Of a stretch of DNA of 64,000 nt, positions 55,870 to 64,000 are shown piece after piece. Each line of letters starts with the position of its first letter. Positions within the stretch are counted from its first letter, which is position 1. This DNA is from Streptosporangium carneum (GTDB lineage: Bacteria > Actinomycetota > Actinomycetes > Streptosporangiales > Streptosporangiaceae), in assembly GCF_027922005.1 (NCBI RefSeq), contig NZ_BSEV01000001.1:1017638-1081637 (forward strand), in the 5' to 3' direction. The notes below the pieces were generated by a model. It saw nothing but the letters and a program-made list of their open reading frames with translations, searched no databases and was not told the origin of the DNA. The translations under genes were made by a program, and so were the position numbers.

Positions 55870-56727
55870 ATGATCGAATCGATCGTCGTCGGGACGGACG
55901 GCTCACCTGCCGCCACGGTCGCCGTGAGCTGGGCGGTCGACGACGCGGGGCGTCGGAGGCTGCCGGTGCGGATCGTGCACGTCGTGGAGCACTGGCCGTA
56001 CGGCATCTCGGCCTTTCCTCCGCCCGGCTGGCAGGAGGCGATGACTCACGCCGGCGAGCAGGTGATCGCCGAGGCGGCGAAGACCGCCGCGGGACGCCGG
56101 CCGGACGTCGACGCGACGACCGCGCTGATCGGCGGGACGCCGCTTGAGATCCTGCGCGAGCAGGCCTCGGAGGCCACCGAGCTCGTGATCGGCAGCCGGG
56201 GGCTGGGCGGCTTCACCGAGGCCCTGCTGGGGTCGGCCGTCCTGCGGCTGGCGGGTCACGTGCCCGGCGCTGTCGTGGTCGTCAAGGCCGAGGAGAGTGA
56301 GCGGCGCGGTGAGGTCGGTGAGGTCCTGGTGGGAGTCGACGGCTCCCCGGCGGGCGAGCCCGCTGTGGGCTTCGCCTTCGAGCAGGCCCGGCTGCGCGGC
56401 TGCCCCCTGCGCGCCCTGCGCGCCTGGCAGGTGCCGCCTCACGCGTTCATGCCGGACATCGTCGACGTCGCCGGGATACGGCAGGAACAGCAGCAGATGA
56501 TCGACAGCTGGCTCGCTCCCTGGGTGGAGAGGTTCCCCGAGGTCAGGGTCGTGCCGGAGGTGACCTGCGCCAACCCCGCGTCGGTTCTGACGGAGGCCTC
56601 GGCCCAGGCCGATCTGCTGGTCGTCGGATCCCGCGGCCTGGGCGCCGTCGGCTCGATGGTGCTGGGCTCCGTCAGCCGGGGCGTGCTCCCGCACGCGCGC
56701 TGCCCGGTGGCCGTGGTCCGGTCATGA
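55870..56727 (+). CDS. Universal stress protein with two Usp domains
   Basis: 285 residues. Each Usp domain starts with an acidic strand (IVVGTDGSPAATVAVSWAVD; VLVGVDGSPAGEPAVGFAFE) and ends with an ATP-binding G-loop (GSRGLGGFTEALLGSAVLRL; GSRGLGAVGSMVLGSVSRGV). AAGGGGG lies 8 bases before ATG 55870. It probably binds ATP in stress or dormancy states. Confidence 0.93.
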   Translation: MIESIVVGTDGSPAATVAVSWAVDDAGRRRLPVRIVHVVEHWPYGISAFPPPGWQEAMTHAGEQVIAEAAKTAAGRRPDVDATTALIGGTPLEILREQASEATELVIGSRGLGGFTEALLGSAVLRLAGHVPGAVVVVKAEESERRGEVGEVLVGVDGSPAGEPAVGFAFEQARLRGCPLRALRAWQVPPHAFMPDIVDVAGIRQEQQQMIDSWLAPWVERFPEVRVVPEVTCANPASVLTEASAQADLLVVGSRGLGAVGSMVLGSVSRGVLPHARCPVAVVRS

Positions 56728-56899
56728 GCGCCCGCTGAGGAGGGGCGTCGGCTGCCGCTGGGCGCGGTCGGGGCCCGGCGCCGAGGACCACACCGGCGGA
56801 CAGTCCCAGGCCTGCCGCGCCCGATCGGGAGGAGAAAGCCCGAAAGAGCCGGAAACAGGTCCGTCCACTGCCGCGGTCCGAATGCGGTTCACAAGCAAA

Positions 56900-56931
56900 A
56901 AGCCTGGTCATCGTTTCCGATGACCAGGCTT
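56900..56931. terminator. Bidirectional terminator between the Usp gene and tRNA-Pro
   Basis: 14-bp perfect stem AAGCCTGGTCATCG with loop TTTC. On the minus strand it is followed by TTTTTGCTTG, so it certainly serves the tRNA; it can also end the Usp transcript. Confidence 0.85.
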
Positions 56932-56954
56932 CCGACTTCGGGAAGAACAACTAC

Positions 56955-57029
<75 letters not shown>

Positions 57030-57062
57030 GTGCACGCCGTTCTTGCTCGTGCTTGGAAAAGT

Positions 57063-57986
57063 CTAGCGGACTTCGCGGGTGCTTGCGTCACCCCTTTGGC
57101 GGGGCAGCAGTGTGAGGAGGGTGGCCTCGGGGAAACAGGCGAAGCGGACCGGGGCGTAGGGGCTGGTGCCGAGGCCGGCGGAGACGTGGAGGTAGGCGGA
57201 GTCGTGGCGGCTCAGGCCCTTGACCCTGGCTCTGTCGATGCCGCAGTTGGTGACCAGGGCGCCGTAGAAGGGGACGCAGAGCTGGCCGCCGTGGGTGTGG
57301 CCCGCGAGCAGCAACTGGTAGCCGTCGGAGGCGAAGCGGGTCATGTTGCGGGGCTCGGGGGAGTGCATCACGCCCAGGCGGAGGTCGGCGTCCGCCGGGG
57401 CGGGGCCGGCGATCAGGTCGTAGCGGTCGAGGTTGATGTGGGAGTCGTTGATGCCGCCGACGGCCACGTCGAGGTCGCCGACCTTGAGGCGGGCGGTGGT
57501 GTTGTTCATGTTCAGCCAGCCCTCGACGGACATGGCGGTGCCCAGCTCCTCCCAGGGGAGTGAGGGGATCTTCTGGACGTGGTCCCCCTTCGAGGTCCGC
57601 CAGAGGTAGCGCGCGGGGTTCTTCGGCTGCGGGGCGTACATGTCGTTCGAGCCGTAGACGAACAGGCCGGGACGGGTCAGCAGCGGCTCGAGGGCGTGCA
57701 GCAGCGGCGGGATGGCGTCGGGATGGGCGATGGAGTCGCCGGTGTTGACCACCAGGTCGGGCTTGAGGTCGCCCAGTGAACGGACCCAGTCGACGAGCAT
57801 CCGACGCCCCGGCGTGAGGTGCAGGTCGGACAGGTGCAGGACGCGCACGGGACGCTGGCCGGGCTCCAGCACGGGCACGTCGAAGCGCCGCAGGCGGAAG
57901 GCGTTGCGCTCGACGACCGAGGCGTAGGCGAGACCGGCCAGGCCGACACCGAGCAGGGACAGGGGCACCGCGGCTGCTTTCCTCAC
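57063..57986 (-). CDS. Membrane-anchored metallophosphoesterase
   Basis: 307 residues. One N-terminal hydrophobic segment ([20 protein letters not shown]) anchors the enzyme. Calcineurin-like metal motifs: [31 protein letters not shown], and [15 protein letters not shown] 57986 is the only reasonable start. Substrate unknown. It lies 34 bp downstream of the tRNA gene on the same strand. Confidence 0.9.
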   Translation of the reverse strand: MRKAAAVPLSLLGVGLAGLAYASVVERNAFRLRRFDVPVLEPGQRPVRVLHLSDLHLTPGRRMLVDWVRSLGDLKPDLVVNTGDSIAHPDAIPPLLHALEPLLTRPGLFVYGSNDMYAPQPKNPARYLWRTSKGDHVQKIPSLPWEELGTAMSVEGWLNMNNTTARLKVGDLDVAVGGINDSHINLDRYDLIAGPAPADADLRLGVMHSPEPRNMTRFASDGYQLLLAGHTHGGQLCVPFYGALVTNCGIDRARVKGLSRHDSAYLHVSAGLGTSPYAPVRFACFPEATLLTLLPRQRGDASTREVR

Positions 57987-58057
57987 CTTCTCATCATGCC
58001 CGACATCGAGCCGTCCAAAGGAAACTCGGGATACGGCGGGGCTGGTGAGGCGGCAAG

Positions 58058-58522
58058 ATGGACCGCATGAGCGCATTGAAAGACAAGTTGAAGGCCGATC
58101 TCACGGCTTCGATGAAGAGCAGGGACGAGGTCCGCACCCGGACGATCCGCATGGCCCTCGCGGCGGTGAACGTCGAGGAGGTCTCGGGCAAGGAGGCGCG
58201 TGAGCTCTCCGACGACGAGATCGTCAAGGTGCTGGCCAAGGAGGCCAAGAAGCGCCGCGAGGCGGCGGAGGCGTTCAGCGGCGCGGGCCGTGCCGAGCAG
58301 GCCCAGGCCGAGGTGGACGAGCAGGCCGTGCTCGAGGAGTACCTCCCGGCCCAGCTGTCCGACGAGGAGCTCGGCGAGCTCGTCGACGAGGCCATCGCGG
58401 AGAGCGGCGCCTCCGGGCCGCAGGCCATGGGGCAGGTCATGAAGATCCTGAACCCCAAGGTCGCGGGCAGGGCCGAGGGCGGCCGGGTGGCGCAGGCCGT
58501 GCGCAGCCGCCTGACGGCCTGA
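58058..58522 (+). CDS. YqeY/GatB-tail-like protein
   Basis: 154 residues starting MDRMSALKDKLKADLTASMK. Helical domain like the C-terminal GatB/YqeY fold: AVLEEYLPAQLSDEELGELV and GQVMKILNPKVAGRAEGGRV. GAGG lies 7 bases before ATG 58058. It may bind tRNA; function unknown. Divergent from the phosphoesterase gene. Confidence 0.9.
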   Translation: MDRMSALKDKLKADLTASMKSRDEVRTRTIRMALAAVNVEEVSGKEARELSDDEIVKVLAKEAKKRREAAEAFSGAGRAEQAQAEVDEQAVLEEYLPAQLSDEELGELVDEAIAESGASGPQAMGQVMKILNPKVAGRAEGGRVAQAVRSRLTA

Positions 58523-58585
58523 GCGCCTCGCGACGCCGCCTGAGGGGCTCGGAGGCGGCCTCGAGGCCGCTCCCGTACGGCAAGA

Positions 58586-58611
58586 AGCCCTCCCCGATCG
58601 CGGGGAGGGCT
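58586..58611. terminator. Hairpin terminator between YqeY-like and penicillin-binding-protein genes
   Basis: AGCCCTCCCCG-atcg-CGGGGAGGGCT, an 11-bp perfect stem 63 bp after the yqeY stop and 51 bp after the PBP stop (minus strand). Confidence 0.8.
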
Positions 58612-58662
58612 CCGGTGCGCTGTGAAGGGCTGAGGGCGGCCAGGGGGCCGGGAGGTCAGGCC

Positions 58663-60930
58663 CTACGGGTTGATCTGGTCGATGAAGCCGTTGTTGTCGT
58701 CGTTGTCGTTGTCGTTGTTACGACCGAACCAGCCGCCGTTGCCGTCGTTCTCGATGTTGCCGTTGCCGTCGGGGCGGCCGTTGTCGCCACGCACCGGGCC
58801 GTCGCCGCGGTCGGACTTCGGGGGCGGCTTGGGCGCGCACCTGGAGCAGCCGCCGAAGCGGTCGTTGTCCACCGGGGTGAAGGGGGTCGGGTCGACGCCC
58901 TTCAGCGCGTCGATCATGGAGTACTTCCAGATCCGTCCCGAGATCGTGGCGCCGTAGATGTAGGGGTAGTACGTGCCGCCGATGGTCACGCCCGTCAGGT
59001 CGTGCTTGAAGGCGCCACGCGGGTCGCCGATGCTGACCGCGGAGGCCAGGTCGGGGGTGAACCCGGCGAACCAGGCGGCGGTGTAGCCGTCGGTGGTGCC
59101 GGTCTTGCCCGCCGCGGGACGGCCGATGCCGCCGTACTCGCTCATCGTGCCCTTGGTGAACACCCCGGACATGATGTGGGCGGCCGCGTCGGTGACCTTC
59201 TCGTCCAGGACCTGCTCGCACTTCGGCTTGTACTCGGTGGCCTTGTTGTTGCGGTCGCGGATCTCGGTGATGGCCATCGGCTTGCAGTAGGCGCCGCGTG
59301 CGGCGATTCCCGCGTACGCGGCGGCGACCGTCACCGGGTCCATCTCGTTGATGCCGAGCGTGAAGGTCTCGTACTCGCCGAGCTTGTTGCCGTCGGCCCG
59401 CTTGATGCCGAGGCTCTTGGCGGTCTTGACCACGTCGCAGAGGCCGACCTCCTCCTCCAGGCGCATGAAGAAGGTGTTGACCGAGCCCAGGGTGCCGGTG
59501 GTCAGGGTCTTGAAGCCGCCGCCGCCCTCGCTGGAGTTGTGGATGTCGTGGTTGGGGTCGCCGACCGCGTTGCCCTTGCAGTCGCGGAAGGCGCCGTAGC
59601 TCGGGGCGTTGTAGGCCGAGCCCGTGCTGAAGCCGTCGTTGAGCTTGTAGCCCTTGCTCAGGGCGGTGAGCAGGGTGAAGACCTTGAACGTCGACCCCGC
59701 CTGGAAGCCGGTGCCGCCGCCGTGCATGACGTCGCCGGCGAGGTTGTAGCTCATCTGGTTCTTCTTCTTGTTGCGCCCGAAGTCACGGCTGGCGGCCATC
59801 GCCTTGATGGCGCCGGTGCCGGGCACGACCATCGCCTGCGCGGCGACCGGCTTGTCGCTGGGCCTGACGAGCTTCTTGATGGCCTTCTCCGAGGCCGCCT
59901 GCGCCTTCGGGTCGAGCGTCGTCTTGATCGTCAGCCCGCCCCGCTGGAGCAGCTTCTGCCGCTGCTCGGCGGACTTGCCGAAGATCTCGTTGTTGAGGAT
60001 CTCGTTCTGGGCGTACAGGCAGAAGTAGGGGTACGGGCTCTCGTCGCAACCGCCCGGGACCGGGATGTCCTTGTAGCCGAGCTTCTTGGCCTTCGCCTCC
60101 GCGGCCTCCTGCGGCGTGATCTTGCCGAGCTGCTCCATCCGGGCCAGGACGGTGTTGCGCCGGTCGAGCAGCCGCGCGCGGGCCTCCTTGCCGGCGTTCG
60201 GGTCGGTCCTGCTGGGGTTCTGCACGGCCCCGGCCAGGGTCGCGGCCTCGGACAGGTTCAGCTTGGAGGCGGGCTTGTTGAAGAAGCGCTTCGAGGCGGC
60301 CTGGATCCCGTGGGCGCCCGCGCCGAAGTAGGCGATGTTGAGGTAGCGCTCGAGGATCTCGGACTTGGTGTACTTCTCCTCGACGTTGAGCGCGTAGCGC
60401 AGCTCGTTCAGCTTCCGGGAGAGGGTCTGCTCGATCGCGGCCTTCCGCTCCGCCTCGGTCTCGGCGGAGTTGACCAGCACGAGCTTGACGTACTGCTGCG
60501 TGATGGAGGACCCGCCCTGGACGTCGCCGCCGCCCGCGAAGTTCTTCACGGCGGCGCGGAGCGTGCCCTCGGGGTCGATCGCCCCGTGCTCGTAGAACCG
60601 GAAGTCCTCGATCGAGACGATCGCGGTCTTCATGACGTCGGCGACCTGGTCGAGCTTCACCGACTCGCGGTTCTCGAAGTAGAACTGGGCGAACTGCTTG
60701 CCGTTCGCGTCGAGCAGGGTGGTCTTCTCCGCGAGCGGCGGCTCGCTGAGCTCCTCGGGGAGCAGGTGCAGCTCCTCCGTGGCGGACTTCACCGTCATCC
60801 CCGCGCCACCGACCGCGGGAAGCGCGACGGCTGCGACCAGCACACCCGTGGCGACGGCCGCGGCGAGCAGCCGCACCGCGCTTCCGATGCTCCCGAGCGC
60901 GGACCCCTGAGCTTTGCCTTCAGCTTGCAC
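58663..60930 (-). CDS. Bifunctional class A penicillin-binding protein
   Basis: 755 residues. One N-terminal membrane helix (SAVRLLAAAVATGVLVAAVA). Glycosyltransferase domain (GT51): EDFRFYEHGAIDPEGTLRA with catalytic Glu, GGSSITQQYVKLVLVN. Transpeptidase domain: SxxK in AGSTFKVFTLL, SVN and GKTGTTDGYTAAWFAG. The tail is Asn/Asp-rich (NNDNDNDDNNG), encoded by a GTT-rich repeat. It is next to wblA, as in Streptomyces. Confidence 0.95.
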   Translation of the reverse strand: MQAEGKAQGSALGSIGSAVRLLAAAVATGVLVAAVALPAVGGAGMTVKSATEELHLLPEELSEPPLAEKTTLLDANGKQFAQFYFENRESVKLDQVADVMKTAIVSIEDFRFYEHGAIDPEGTLRAAVKNFAGGGDVQGGSSITQQYVKLVLVNSAETEAERKAAIEQTLSRKLNELRYALNVEEKYTKSEILERYLNIAYFGAGAHGIQAASKRFFNKPASKLNLSEAATLAGAVQNPSRTDPNAGKEARARLLDRRNTVLARMEQLGKITPQEAAEAKAKKLGYKDIPVPGGCDESPYPYFCLYAQNEILNNEIFGKSAEQRQKLLQRGGLTIKTTLDPKAQAASEKAIKKLVRPSDKPVAAQAMVVPGTGAIKAMAASRDFGRNKKKNQMSYNLAGDVMHGGGTGFQAGSTFKVFTLLTALSKGYKLNDGFSTGSAYNAPSYGAFRDCKGNAVGDPNHDIHNSSEGGGGFKTLTTGTLGSVNTFFMRLEEEVGLCDVVKTAKSLGIKRADGNKLGEYETFTLGINEMDPVTVAAAYAGIAARGAYCKPMAITEIRDRNNKATEYKPKCEQVLDEKVTDAAAHIMSGVFTKGTMSEYGGIGRPAAGKTGTTDGYTAAWFAGFTPDLASAVSIGDPRGAFKHDLTGVTIGGTYYPYIYGATISGRIWKYSMIDALKGVDPTPFTPVDNDRFGGCSRCAPKPPPKSDRGDGPVRGDNGRPDGNGNIENDGNGGWFGRNNDNDNDDNNGFIDQINP

Positions 60931-61196
60931 GAATCCAAGAGTACGTCGGACGGATGACCCAAACGGTAACGGAACACCATTTCGTCTTGACTCGCCCCTG
61001 TATCGGACGCAGGTGACTAGTCATTCCCGGCCACATGGCCGACGATGACCATGCGAGAAATTGGTCCCGCCGGGGTCTGTCGGCCTGAACGTCTGATTGC
61101 GTACGTTCTCTTTCTGCGGCAACTGAATACGGAGGCTCGACGCCCGCGCCCGTCGGCCCCAAGTCACGACTGACCACCTAAGGGGAGTGGGGTCGA

Positions 61197-61493
61197 ATGT
61201 GGATCACGGATTGGACCTCCCGTGCGGCCTGTAAGGGTGCGGATCCTGACGCGCTGTTCGTTCAGGGCGCTGCCCAGAACCGAGCAAAGCTGATCTGCCG
61301 AGGATGCCCGGTCCGGACCGAGTGCCTCGCCGATGCGCTGGACAACCGCATCGAGTTCGGGGTGTGGGGCGGGATGACCGAGCGCGAACGTCGTGCGCTG
61401 CTGCGCCGGCGACCGGACGTCGACTCCTGGCGAGACCTGCTGGAGTTGGCCAAAGAGGAATACGAGCGAACGAACGAGCTGATCGCAGGCTGA
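61197..61493 (+). CDS. wblA: WhiB-family iron-sulfur regulator, WblA type
   Basis: 98 residues. Four Cys ligands for the [4Fe-4S] cluster (AACKG, LICRGCPVRTEC), the GVWGGMTERERR turn and the basic tail. WblA controls development and secondary metabolism in streptomycetes. The neighbours (PBP, two ArsA-like ATPases) match the Streptomyces order I recall. GGGGAG lies about 12 bases before ATG 61197. The 266-bp gap to the PBP gene holds a TGACTAGTCA palindrome near 61014. Confidence 0.93.
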   Translation: MWITDWTSRAACKGADPDALFVQGAAQNRAKLICRGCPVRTECLADALDNRIEFGVWGGMTERERRALLRRRPDVDSWRDLLELAKEEYERTNELIAG

Positions 61494-61610
61494 GTTCACG
61501 CCGATCGGTACGGCTGGCAACGGAGCCAGCCGTACACGCACATCCGCCGCCGGTCACGCTCGCGAATCCGCGGGCGGCCGGAGGCGTTCCACCCGGCGTC
61601 GTGTGCGTCC

Positions 61611-61650
61611 CCCACAGGGTGACGATCACCGGCACAGGGTGACGATCACC
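61611..61650. repeat. 20-bp direct repeat, two copies
   Basis: CACAGGGTGACGATCACCGG occurs twice in tandem (61611-61630 and 61631-61650), each containing the dyad GGTGA-cga-TCACC. It lies between the convergent wblA and ATPase genes and may act as a terminator. Confidence 0.8.
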
Positions 61651-61704
61651 GGCGCGACCGTCCCTGAAGTCCTGACGCTCCCGGCGGCCCGCCGCCGCGG
61701 ACGG

Positions 61705-62859
61705 TCACTGGGCGGCCAGCAGCTCGCCGACCCGGCGCAGGCCCTCCAGGTCGTGCACGTCCTCGGACATGGCGGGAACCTGGGCGACGGGAACCGTCGG
61801 GTGCGCGGAGACGAAGTGCTCCTGCTCGCGGTGCTCGCGGGCGGCCAGCTGCATCCGTCCCGCGTGCAGGCGCAGGACGGCGGAGGTGAGCTCGTGCTCG
61901 CCCCGTGACTCCAGGTCCTCCGCGGCGGCGGTGCTGCGCGCGGCCGACAGCACGGCGGCCGGTGCGCGGTGCACCCGGTTGACCACGAGCCCGGCCAGGG
62001 GCATGCGCTCCTCGGCGAGCCTCTCCACGAAGTAGGAGGCCTCGCGCATGGCGTCGCGTTCGGGGGCGGCCACGACGACGAAGGCCGTTCCCGGGGCCTG
62101 CAGGAGCTTGTAGGTCTGCTCGGCCCTGGCCCTGAACCCGCCGAAGACGGCGTCCAGCGCGGAGACGAACGTCTGCAGGTCCTTGAGCACCTGCGCGCCC
62201 AGCAGCTTGGTCAGGGCTCCGGCGACGATGCCGAACCCGGCGTTGAGCAGCTTGAACGCGCTGCGTCCTCCCGCCTTCGCCGGAGCCATGAGCAGCCTGA
62301 TGAGCCTGCCGTCGAGGAAGCGGCCGAGGCGTTCCGGCGCGTCCAGGAAGTCGAGCGCGGAACGGGACGGCGGGGTGTCGACGATGATCAGGTCCCAGTC
62401 GCCGGCGCGGCGGAGCTGGCCGAGCTTCTCCATCGCCATGTACTCCTGCGTGCCGGAGAAGCTGGACGACAGAGACTGATAAAAGGGATTTGTCAGGATT
62501 TGGCGGGCTCGTTCGGGGTCCGCGTGCGCCTCGATGATCTCGTCGAAGGTGCGCTTCATGTCGAGCATCATGGCGTGCAGCCTGCCCTCGCCCTCCACGC
62601 CCGCGACGGGTCGCGGGGTGTTGTCGAGCTCGGTGAGCCCCATGGACTGGGCGAGCCGCCGTGCGGGGTCCACGGTGAGCACCACGGCGTTACGGCCGCG
62701 CTCGGCCGCGCGCAGCCCCAGCGCCGCCGCCGTCGTGGTCTTGCCGACGCCTCCCGAGCCGCAGCAGACCACGATCCTGGTGCCGGGGTCGTCGATGATC
62801 GCGTCCAGGTCGAGGACCGGAGCGGTCCTGTGCCTGCCGGATCGCTCCCGCTCGCTCAT
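61705..62859 (-). CDS. ArsA-like anion-transporting ATPase family protein (second of pair)
   Basis: 384 residues. P-loop CCGSGGVGKTTTAAALGLRA (deviant Walker A with Lys), VVLTVDPARRLAQSMGL, and DLIIVDTPPSRSALDFLDAP. Related to ArsA/Get3 ATPases but without evidence for arsenite. Starts ATG 62859, overlapping the upstream partner's stop (ATGA). The pair probably works as a heterodimer. Confidence 0.92.
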   Translation of the reverse strand: MSERERSGRHRTAPVLDLDAIIDDPGTRIVVCCGSGGVGKTTTAAALGLRAAERGRNAVVLTVDPARRLAQSMGLTELDNTPRPVAGVEGEGRLHAMMLDMKRTFDEIIEAHADPERARQILTNPFYQSLSSSFSGTQEYMAMEKLGQLRRAGDWDLIIVDTPPSRSALDFLDAPERLGRFLDGRLIRLLMAPAKAGGRSAFKLLNAGFGIVAGALTKLLGAQVLKDLQTFVSALDAVFGGFRARAEQTYKLLQAPGTAFVVVAAPERDAMREASYFVERLAEERMPLAGLVVNRVHRAPAAVLSAARSTAAAEDLESRGEHELTSAVLRLHAGRMQLAAREHREQEHFVSAHPTVPVAQVPAMSEDVHDLEGLRRVGELLAAQ

Positions 62860-63860
62860 GCCGCTCCCTGCGCGTGGATCGATTCGGCCAGTTCGTACAG
62901 CCCCGCCAGGTCGACCCCGTCGGCCAGCAGCGGCAACTCGTAGCGGGGCCTGCCCGAGGTGTCCAGCGACCGCCGCTCGCGGCGTTCGAGCCTGGTGCGG
63001 CGGGCGTGCTCGGCGATCTCCTCGGCCAGGGCCTCGGCCACGGCGGCGGCGTCGGAACCGCCCTCCGCGAGCCCCGCGGCCTTCAGTCCGAGCGCGAGCT
63101 CCGCCGGATCGAACCGGCCCTTCGCGGCCGCCTCGAGGACCGACGCGGGGAGCAGCGACTCCCTGACCATGTTCGTGAAGATCCCTCCGGGCGGGAGGCC
63201 CGCCTCCCGCAGCTCGTCGAGCCCGTCGAGGGTCTCCTGCACCGGCATCTCCTCCAGGAGCGTGACGAAGTGCACCGCCGTCTCGGGGGAGGCCACGACG
63301 CCGTTCACCAGGTCGGCGTGGTTCTTGATCGGCCCGACCCTGGCGAGCCCCGCCACCTCGCTGGTGACGTTGAGAAAACGGGCGACCCGGCCCGTCGGCG
63401 GCGCGTCGAGCACGACCGCGTCGTAGATCCGCCTGCCGTCCTTGCCCTTGCGCCGCACGGCCTCGCTCGTCTTGCCGGTGACCAGGACGTCGCGGAAGCC
63501 GGGGGCGATGGTGGTCGCGAAGTCGACGACGCCGATCTTGGTGAGGGCCTTGCCCGCCCTGCGCATGCCGTAGAACATCTCGAGGTATTCGAGCATGGCC
63601 TCCTCGGGGTCGACGGCCAGCGCGTACACGTCTCCGCCGTCGGGCGCGACGGCGATCTTGCGCTCCTCGTACGGCAACGGCGGCAGGTCGAAGACCTGCG
63701 CGATTCCCTGCCTGCCCTCGACCTCGACCAGCAGGACCTTGCGCCCGCCCGAGGCGAGAGCGAGGGCGAGGGCGGCGGCCACGGTGGTTTTCCCTGTGCC
63801 GCCCTTACCGGTGACGACGTGGAGGCGTACGCCGTCCCAGTCGGTGTCGCGAGCTCTCAC
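62856..63860 (-). CDS. ArsA-like anion-transporting ATPase family protein (first of pair)
   Basis: 334 residues. P-loop VVTGKGGTGKTTVAAALALA, VLLVEVEGRQGIAQVFDL, and DAVVLDAPPTGRVARFLNVT. GTG 63860 is the chosen start; a TTG at 63878 is an alternative. It overlaps the second ATPase gene by 4 bases. Beyond it, 63861-64000 is GC-rich and shows no gene. Confidence 0.9.
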   Translation of the reverse strand: MRARDTDWDGVRLHVVTGKGGTGKTTVAAALALALASGGRKVLLVEVEGRQGIAQVFDLPPLPYEERKIAVAPDGGDVYALAVDPEEAMLEYLEMFYGMRRAGKALTKIGVVDFATTIAPGFRDVLVTGKTSEAVRRKGKDGRRIYDAVVLDAPPTGRVARFLNVTSEVAGLARVGPIKNHADLVNGVVASPETAVHFVTLLEEMPVQETLDGLDELREAGLPPGGIFTNMVRESLLPASVLEAAAKGRFDPAELALGLKAAGLAEGGSDAAAVAEALAEEIAEHARRTRLERRERRSLDTSGRPRYELPLLADGVDLAGLYELAESIHAQGAA

Positions 63861-64000
63861 GCTTCGAAGGCTACCCAACGGACATCTGGCGATTGGCCGG
63901 GACCGTCCACCGCGAAACCAGCGGGCATCGCCCGGCGCGCCGCCGAGGCGCTCCCCTCGCGGAGAGAGACGAGGTCCCGTCCACTCCGGCGTCCGGCGGG

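Noticed and set aside
58615..60957. A 780-codon plus-strand frame over the penicillin-binding protein gene
   Set aside because: Antisense shadow with V/L/G/D-rich low complexity; the minus-strand frame carries the GT51 and transpeptidase motifs.

Overview
The window is 64 kb of very GC-rich, gene-dense DNA from an actinobacterium, most likely of the Streptosporangiales (Nonomuraea, Microbispora or Streptosporangium type). The evidence is extreme third-position GC, many GTG starts, frequent starts without a Shine-Dalgarno sequence, a WhiB-family wblA gene beside two ArsA-like ATPases and a bifunctional penicillin-binding protein (an order I recall from Streptomyces), purA next to a DUF3151 gene, and a NYN-domain protein. 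Genus and species cannot be read from the sequence.

Layout. 0-5 kb: a 3'-truncated conserved protein, a divergent MurA, a membrane protein and purD. 5-9.3 kb: a CorA transporter with a possible leader peptide, a glycerophosphodiester phosphodiesterase, and a double-MerR regulator divergent from an erythromycin-esterase-like hydrolase. 9.4-19.3 kb: mostly conserved core genes (purA, DUF3151, fbaA, DedA, pyrE, NYN protein), interrupted by a MarR regulator facing a translationally coupled SDR / membrane protein / SGNH-hydrolase operon. 19.25-23.47 kb: an accessory island with a frameshifted HAD gene, an IS3-family remnant, a large metzincin-like metalloprotease followed by a small Ig-like protein, and an IS5-type transposase remnant. 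23.5-30 kb: a signalling locus with a response regulator, a cytoplasmic hybrid histidine kinase carrying seven HAMP-type repeats, and a divergent PP2C phosphatase. 30-48 kb: an S9 peptidase, an RlmA-type rRNA methyltransferase, a short Rho, an MBL hydrolase, two MFS transporters, an XRE-cupin regulator divergent from a BenE-type transporter, a flavin-dependent oxidoreductase, a second CorA-like transporter with GQN instead of GMN, an aminotransferase, a MurJ-type flippase and zinc-ribbon proteins. 48-57 kb: an ABC exporter behind a MerR-type promoter, an AraC regulator with a VOC protein, a secreted zinc protease, a dienelactone-hydrolase lipoprotein, a small secreted peptide, a GNAT enzyme, a universal stress protein and tRNA-Pro(CGG). 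57-64 kb: a metallophosphoesterase, a YqeY-like protein, a penicillin-binding protein, wblA and the ArsA-like pair.

The genes mix housekeeping functions (purine and pyrimidine synthesis, glycolysis, cell wall, magnesium) with regulator-plus-effector pairs whose operators can often be read as palindromes between divergent genes. The least ordinary parts are the metzincin / Ig-like gene pair between IS remnants, the multi-HAMP kinase with a 552-bp internal duplication, the short Rho, and the MerR-architecture promoter of the ABC exporter. No CRISPR array, prophage, complete transposon or recognisable biosynthetic cluster is visible.
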